Shown: one piece after another, positions 23,241-27,235 of the stretch
Layout: each line of letters begins with the position of its first letter
Numbering within the stretch: the first letter of the stretch is position 1
NCBI GenBank assembly: GCA_964443745.1
Contig: CAYUEN010000026.1
Coordinates: 1-27,235, forward strand
From: CAYUEN01 sp964443745
Lineage (GTDB): Bacteria; Campylobacterota; Campylobacteria; Campylobacterales; QNZT01
Reading direction: 5' to 3'
Length of the DNA: 27,235 bases
Notes under the pieces: model-generated
Told to the model about the DNA's origin: nothing
The model's input: only the letters and a program-made list of their open reading frames with translations
Database searches by the model: none
Made by a program: the position numbers and the translations under genes

Positions 23241-23277
23241 ATCGGCATCAAAAATATTAATTTGAGGGGACGGGAAG

Positions 23278-24243
23278 ATGCTCATAGACGGACATGGCCG
23301 GAAGGTCGACTATCTGAGGGTTTCGGTCACCGAACGGTGCAACTTCAGATGTCAGTATTGCATGCCGGACAAACCCTTTTCGTGGGTCCCGAGAGAAAAT
23401 CTGCTCTCTTTCGAAGAACTCTTCCTCTTCATTCGTGCCGCGATCGACGAAGGTGTCACCAAAATACGCATCACCGGCGGCGAACCGCTGCTGCGCGAAA
23501 ATCTCGACAGATTCGTCCGGATGATCCATGATTACAAGAGCGATATCGATCTTGCCCTCACCACCAACGGCTATCTGCTGCCCCAGGCGGCCGAAAAACT
23601 AAAACACGCGGGCCTGAAACGCCTGAACATTTCGCTCGATTCGCTCAAACCGGAAGTCGCCGCGAAGATCGCCCAAAAAGATATTCTCTCCCATGTCCTG
23701 GAGGGAATAGACAAAGCGCTCGATGTGGGATTGGGCGTGAAAATCAACATGGTTCCGCTCAAAGGGATCAACGACGACGAGATTCTAGATATTATGGAGT
23801 ATTGCAAATCGCGGGGAATCGAAGTACGCTATATCGAATATATGGAAAACGCCAAAGCCAGCGACTCGATCAGAGGACTTCTGGGAAAAGAGATTCTGGA
23901 GAAGATCAAACAACGCTACGACATCGAAAAGGTGGGACGCTCCGGCGCGAGTCCGTCGTTTGGATACGTCACGGACGACGGATATAGATTCGGTATGATC
24001 GATCCGCACAAACACGACTTCTGCGAAAGTTGCAACCGAATCCGCCTGACGGCCGAGGGATACTTGATACCATGCCTTTATTTCGACGAAGCGATGAGCA
24101 TCAAAGAGTCGGTACAAGCCGGCGACGTTCCCGGCGCCGTCGCCATTCTCAAAGAGGTGCTGGCCAACAAACCCAAAGAAAACCGCTGGAGCGAAGACGA
24201 AAGCGAAACCTCCGGCCGCGCCTTCTACGAGACGGGGGGATGA
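23278..24243 (+). CDS. moaA: GTP 3',8-cyclase MoaA
   Basis: 321 residues. This radical-SAM enzyme starts molybdopterin synthesis by converting GTP to 3',8-cyclo-GTP. The N-terminal cluster motif is C21-X3-C25-X2-C28, followed by RITGGEPLLR and LTTNGYLL. The second 4Fe-4S cluster site is FCESC with a third Cys in YLIPC. The chain ends in Gly-Gly, needed for activity. GAGGGG precedes the ATG. The stop overlaps queE by ATGA. moaC is not in the window, so it and mog/moaB-type genes must be elsewhere. Confidence 0.96.
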   Translation: MLIDGHGRKVDYLRVSVTERCNFRCQYCMPDKPFSWVPRENLLSFEELFLFIRAAIDEGVTKIRITGGEPLLRENLDRFVRMIHDYKSDIDLALTTNGYLLPQAAEKLKHAGLKRLNISLDSLKPEVAAKIAQKDILSHVLEGIDKALDVGLGVKINMVPLKGINDDEILDIMEYCKSRGIEVRYIEYMENAKASDSIRGLLGKEILEKIKQRYDIEKVGRSGASPSFGYVTDDGYRFGMIDPHKHDFCESCNRIRLTAEGYLIPCLYFDEAMSIKESVQAGDVPGAVAILKEVLANKPKENRWSEDESETSGRAFYETGG

Positions 24244-25004
24244 TTCCGCTCGTCGAACACTTCTACTCTTTTCAAGGAGAGGGAAAATACGCGGGGACAC
24301 CTTCTATCTTCGTTCGTCTGGGCGGCTGCAACCTCGGATGTCCGGGTTTTGGCGTCGTGAGTATCAGCCCCAAAGACGGCACGCGTCTGATCGGATGCGA
24401 TTCGATCCGCGCGGTCAAGGAGCACCATTCCAAACACCGATGGCGAACGCTCACCTCTTCGGACCAGTTGATCACCCTTATCCGAAGCCATTTTCAAAAC
24501 CTCCCCTTCAAACCCGATATCGTTTTTACCGGCGGCGAACCGCTGCTGTATTATAAAGATCCCGTTTTGGTGGAAACGCTGGAGCGTTTTCTCTCCGAAT
24601 CCCATCGCATTACGATCGAAACCAACGCGACGATAGCGATCGATTTCGACCGCTATCCCCTCTACGAAAAGGTCACTTTCGCGATGAGCGTCAAACTGGC
24701 CAACAGCGGCGAACCGCGCCAAAAACGCCTCCGTCCCGAAGCGATCCGCTCACTTTGCCGCCATACCGAAGACTCTTTTTTCAAATTCGTCCTCGACAAA
24801 GCGAACCTCGAAGAGAGCAAACGGGAGATCGAAGAGATCCGGCGTCTTTGCCCCGATATGCCGGTATACTGTATGCCGATGGGTTCCACCGCCCGCGAAC
24901 TCGCCCGAAACGACCGGGCGGTGGCGGAGTTTTGCATCCGACATGGCTACCGCTATATCGACCGGATGCATATCCGTCTCTGGGACAACCAAGAGGGTAA
25001 ATAA
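24240..25004 (+). CDS. queE: 7-carboxy-7-deazaguanine synthase QueE
   Basis: 254 residues, translation coupled to moaA by ATGA. QueE is a radical-SAM enzyme making the 7-deazaguanine core of queuosine. The N-terminus reads EHFYSFQGEGKYAGTPSIFVRLGGC, as usual (Q-G-E-G motif), followed by TGGEPLLY and TIETNA. The cluster cysteines are C30-X3-C34 and then probably C53, with an 18-residue insertion instead of the compact CX3CX2C. Loop insertions here occur in known QueE variants. The C-terminal HIRLWDNQEGK fits campylobacterial members. Pairing of queE with moaA is positional only; the pathways are distinct, although both start from GTP. Confidence 0.9.
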   Translation: MIPLVEHFYSFQGEGKYAGTPSIFVRLGGCNLGCPGFGVVSISPKDGTRLIGCDSIRAVKEHHSKHRWRTLTSSDQLITLIRSHFQNLPFKPDIVFTGGEPLLYYKDPVLVETLERFLSESHRITIETNATIAIDFDRYPLYEKVTFAMSVKLANSGEPRQKRLRPEAIRSLCRHTEDSFFKFVLDKANLEESKREIEEIRRLCPDMPVYCMPMGSTARELARNDRAVAEFCIRHGYRYIDRMHIRLWDNQEGK

Positions 25005-25063
25005 ACTGTTTCTTATAGTTTAAATTATTTATTCTTTTTAACATTATACTCATATATTCAAAG

Positions 25064-25069
25064 TACAAT
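25064..25069 (+). promoter_or_regulatory. -10 box (TACAAT) for the cytochrome c lipoprotein gene
   Basis: TACAAT lies in the 98-bp AT-rich spacer between queE and the cytochrome gene, 33 bp upstream of the preferred ATG. TTAACA at 25038-25043 is a fair -35 but is 20 bp away. The start of the spacer has a weak AT stem (TAAACT with AGTTTA) next to the queE stop that may act in termination. Confidence 0.4.
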
Positions 25070-25102
25070 AGAATGTTTTCATATTTACACAAGGAGATCA
25101 TG

Positions 25103-25771
25103 ATGAAAAAAACAGTCGTTTTTTCATTGATTGTGGCGGCGTTTCTCGCCGGATGCAACAAAAAAGAGGAGGCCAAACCAGCCACCGAAGCAGCCAAACC
25201 GGCCACGGAGCAGACGGCACCAGCTGTAAAAGAGGTCAAGGAAAAAGCGGAAAAAGCCGTCGAAGCGACCAAAGAAGCAGCCAGCACCGCCGTCGAAGCC
25301 ACCAAAGAGGTAGCCCAGGAAGCGGCACACAAAGTAGCCGAAAAGACCGCCACTGTCGCAGAAGCGGCAAAAGAGACGGCGAGCAAAGCGGTTGAAGCGA
25401 CCAAAGAGGCGGCGGGAAATGTCGTAGCTGCAGCTGCAGGCGCCGTCACGGCCACAGCTGAAAAAGTGCAAGAGGCAGCAAGTGACACTGCGGAAAAAGA
25501 GACCAAAGCGGCCGAAGGCGGCGATACGGCGGCGGGAGAGAAAATCTACAAAACCTGCGCGGCATGCCATGGCGCCAAAGCGGAGAAAAAAGCGCTGGGC
25601 GCCAGCCAGATCATCACCGGATGGGATGCGGCCAAAACCGCGGAAGCGCTCAAAGGCTACAAAGCCGGCACATACGGCGGCACTATGAAAGGTGTGATGA
25701 AAGGCCAAGTCGCCAAACTGAGCGACGCCGACATCGAAGCGGTCTCCGCCTACATCAGCACGCTCAAATAA
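25103..25771 (+). CDS. Monohaem cytochrome c lipoprotein on a long Ala/Lys/Glu tether
   Basis: 222 residues from the second of two adjacent ATGs, chosen because AAGGAG lies six bases upstream. A lipoprotein signal ends in LAGC (Cys18). Residues about 19-140 are an Ala/Lys/Glu/Thr-rich helical spacer of repeated units such as EATKEAA and VAEAAKE, resembling apolipoprotein or LEA repeats. A class I cytochrome c domain follows, with haem-binding C152-A-A-C155-H156 and distal Met candidates M195 and M199. It is probably a periplasmic electron carrier anchored to a membrane, the spacer letting the haem reach across the periplasm. Downstream hairpins separate it from the convergent moeA. Confidence 0.9.
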   Translation: MKKTVVFSLIVAAFLAGCNKKEEAKPATEAAKPATEQTAPAVKEVKEKAEKAVEATKEAASTAVEATKEVAQEAAHKVAEKTATVAEAAKETASKAVEATKEAAGNVVAAAAGAVTATAEKVQEAASDTAEKETKAAEGGDTAAGEKIYKTCAACHGAKAEKKALGASQIITGWDAAKTAEALKGYKAGTYGGTMKGVMKGQVAKLSDADIEAVSAYISTLK

Positions 25772-25776
25772 TCCAT

Positions 25777-25813
25777 TCGGCTATCGCCGAGAGTCGGGAC
25801 GGGCTTCGGCCCG
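25777..25813. terminator. Two tandem GC hairpins between convergent cytochrome and moeA genes
   Basis: TCGGC-TATC-GCCGA (25777-25790) is followed by CGGGC-TTCG-GCCCG (25800-25813), the second with a UUCG tetraloop. They lie between the two stops and could stop transcription from both sides. Neither has a T-run, so termination would rely on stem strength or Rho. Confidence 0.45.
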
Positions 25814-25819
25814 ATCCCC

Positions 25820-27028
25820 TTACGACTTCATCCGCACGAAAGTCTCACTACCGAAATCCCACCGTATCGGGATGAATTTCACGATTTCGCCTTTTTCTAT
25901 CCTGCCGGTATCTTTCGAAACGATGATTATGCCGTTGCAGTGAGGCAGGACGTTGACCATACCCGGGGCGTATTTTTGCGCGGGCTTGAAAAAGCTGCCG
26001 TCATACACTCCGGGTATGACCGAATCGACCGCCTTTTTCAGGATGAAATCCTCTCCCATGGGTACATTCATGACATTTTGGTACGCCTCTTTCTCTCCGG
26101 AGATCTTTTTGATCAGCAATTTGCCGAAAATTTCGAAATTGAGCGCAGAAGCGAGCGGATTGCCGGGGAGATTGAGCACCAGCGTCTCGCCGATTCGGCC
26201 GAATGTCGTCGGTTTTCCCGGTTTGATCGCCACTTTGGTAAAAAGCGGCTCAAATCCCGACTCTCCAAACGCCTCCTTCGTAAAATCGGCTTCTCCCACG
26301 CTCACGCCTCCGCTCGTGACGATCAGATCCGCATCCCGCGCCGAAGAGATCAGCGATTTGAGCGACGATACGGTATCTTCGGCTTTTCCCACGAAGGTGG
26401 TCTCCACTCCGAGCTCCCGGCTCCTGGCGATGAGATAGGGGGTATTGGAGTTGAATATCTGCGCATCGCCGATCGATTCGAAATGGAGCTTCAATTCGCT
26501 TCCTCCCGCAAATATCGAGACACGCGGACGCTTGTAGACTCTTAGATGGGTGATTCCCTGTGAAGCGAGCAGGCCGATATGCGCCGAAAGGATACGTTCG
26601 CCTTTTTTCACGACCTTTTCACCGTATCCTATATCTTCTCCCAAAAGACGGATATTGGCACCTTTTCCAACCGGCTTTTCGATAAAAATCTCGTCTTTTT
26701 CGACGCGAACGTTCTCCTGAGGTATGACCCGTTCCACATCCGCCGGCACCCTCGCGCCCGTCATGATCCTGACCGCCTCCCCCTCTTCGAGGGAGACCTC
26801 ATGCGCATCGCCGGCCATCACTCTTTCCGTCACCCGATAGTGCATAGACTCCCCTCTAAGACCGTATCCGTCCATCGCGGAGTTGGTAAACGGCGGGAGT
26901 GCGATCGTCGCCTCGATCGTTTGGGCGCAGACTCTCATGAGTGCGTTTTCCAAAGGCACCATCTCCGTACGGGGCTCACCGACAGCCTCCACTATCAACC
27001 CGATCGCCTCTTCTATCGTCACCTGCAT
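25820..27028 (-). CDS. moeA: Molybdopterin molybdenumtransferase MoeA (paralogue 2)
   Basis: 402 residues. Seen are NSAMDGYGLR, the VIPQENVR lid segment, SIFAGGSELK, the TSGGVSVGEADFTKE motif and the complete NLPGNPLASALNFE motif, matching classical MoeA more closely than paralogue 1. AAGGG lies just upstream of the ATG. It is a single gene, with a minus-strand TATAAT at 27055-27060. Having two MoeA paralogues is common in Campylobacterota; they may favour molybdenum or tungsten, or different target enzymes, but the sequence alone does not say. Confidence 0.93.
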   Translation of the reverse strand: MQVTIEEAIGLIVEAVGEPRTEMVPLENALMRVCAQTIEATIALPPFTNSAMDGYGLRGESMHYRVTERVMAGDAHEVSLEEGEAVRIMTGARVPADVERVIPQENVRVEKDEIFIEKPVGKGANIRLLGEDIGYGEKVVKKGERILSAHIGLLASQGITHLRVYKRPRVSIFAGGSELKLHFESIGDAQIFNSNTPYLIARSRELGVETTFVGKAEDTVSSLKSLISSARDADLIVTSGGVSVGEADFTKEAFGESGFEPLFTKVAIKPGKPTTFGRIGETLVLNLPGNPLASALNFEIFGKLLIKKISGEKEAYQNVMNVPMGEDFILKKAVDSVIPGVYDGSFFKPAQKYAPGMVNVLPHCNGIIIVSKDTGRIEKGEIVKFIPIRWDFGSETFVRMKS

Positions 27029-27054
27029 CGTTTCCCTTTCAACATAGTGGCATT

Positions 27055-27060
27055 ATTATA
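27055..27060 (-). promoter_or_regulatory. -10 box (TATAAT) for the second moeA
   Basis: On the minus strand GGCTATAATAATG lies 26 bp before the moeA start codon. The hexamer is perfect; no clear -35 is seen. Confidence 0.5.
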
Positions 27061-27128
27061 GCCAACTCTAAAGAAATTTTATCCGATGTCGATGTAGAAA
27101 ACACACAGATTCTATTAAAGGACAAGAG

Positions 27129-27235
27129 ATGAAAAGAAGTGGTTTTACTATGGTAGAGTTGATCTTCGTGATCATTATCATCGGTATTTTGGCGGCGGCG
27201 GCGATTCCAAAGTTCGGGGATATTAAGGATAAAGC
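27129..27235 (+). CDS. Type IV pilin / type II secretion pseudopilin, N-terminal part (partial)
   Basis: The first 35 residues are visible before the window ends. A short basic leader MKRSG precedes the prepilin peptidase site, cleavage after Gly5 before FTMVELIFVI, with the conserved Glu5 of the mature chain. A hydrophobic helix runs on through IIIIGILAAAAIPKF. This is the class III/type IV prepilin signature. AAAGGA lies seven bases before the ATG. The downstream domain is outside the window, so pilin, pseudopilin (GspG-like) or competence pilin cannot be separated. Confidence 0.9.
   Translation, partial: MKRSGFTMVELIFVIIIIGILAAAAIPKFGDIKDK

Noticed and set aside
24030..24239. N-terminal extension of QueE into moaA
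   Set aside because: The extra 70 residues are an Arg-rich shadow of moaA. QueE families start at the IPLVEHFYSFQGEG segment, and an ATGA overlap marks that start.

Overview
The window looks like a chromosomal segment of a Campylobacterota (epsilonproteobacterial) organism of moderate GC content. A free-living, possibly hydrothermal lineage such as Hydrogenimonas or a relative is plausible, but no rRNA is present to confirm it. The support is two futalosine-pathway menaquinone genes (mqnA, mqnP), a full molybdenum-cofactor set, a QueE of the type next to moaA, several OmpA-type proteins, and soluble CZB-type chemoreceptors paired with Aer/CetB-like PAS proteins. All recognised genes look like ordinary core or lineage-specific chromosome. 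I found no tRNA, rRNA, CRISPR array, insertion sequence, integrase or phage gene.

Layout. 1-1355 (+): the C-terminal end of a carbamoyltransferase, then a YdcF-like membrane protein. 1356-4613 (-): a Tas-like aldo/keto reductase, and a FIST sensor protein directly followed by a soluble histidine kinase. 4665-7130 (-): a molybdopterin operon moaD-moaE-moeA plus a small basic membrane protein. 7191-8009 (-): a sirtuin, divergent from mqnA (+). mqnA carries in its 3' end a near-consensus promoter for a PDC-sensor membrane protein. 9648-10085 (-): a TrxC-type thioredoxin. 10142-12992 (-): an OmpA/TSP3 protein and a TSP3-repeat lipoprotein with a formylglycine-enzyme-like fold. The lipoprotein gene is interrupted by a 100-N scaffold gap that can be resolved from the flanking sequence. 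13103-15146 (-): a second OmpA protein and miaA. 15286-16881 (+): a von Willebrand A lipoprotein. 17033-19628 (+): mqnP, two small lineage proteins and a divergent uracil-DNA glycosylase, in one tight operon. 19618-23205 (-): a four-gene operon made of two tandem copies of a PAS protein plus a soluble CZB chemoreceptor. 23278-25004 (+): moaA-queE. 25103-25771 (+): a tethered cytochrome c lipoprotein. 25820-27028 (-): a second moeA. 27129-end (+): the start of a type IV pilin/pseudopilin.

How it fits together. Moco synthesis (moaA, moaD, moaE, two moeA) together with menaquinone synthesis (mqnA, mqnP), a cytochrome c and redox/energy-taxis style receptors suits an anaerobic or microaerophilic respirer using molybdoenzymes such as nitrate or polysulfide reductases. 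The cell-envelope block (two OmpA proteins, a TSP3 lipoprotein, a VWA lipoprotein) is the least explained part.

The most concrete observations are four. The scaffold gap is artificial, because a 55-bp sequence is repeated exactly on both sides of it and merging the copies restores the reading frame to a natural stop. A 176-bp stretch is perfectly identical between the two chemoreceptor genes. The PAS/CZB-receptor pair is tandemly duplicated. Several lineage-type genes have missing or displaced motif residues (UDG, MoeA, QueE, FGE-like lipoprotein).
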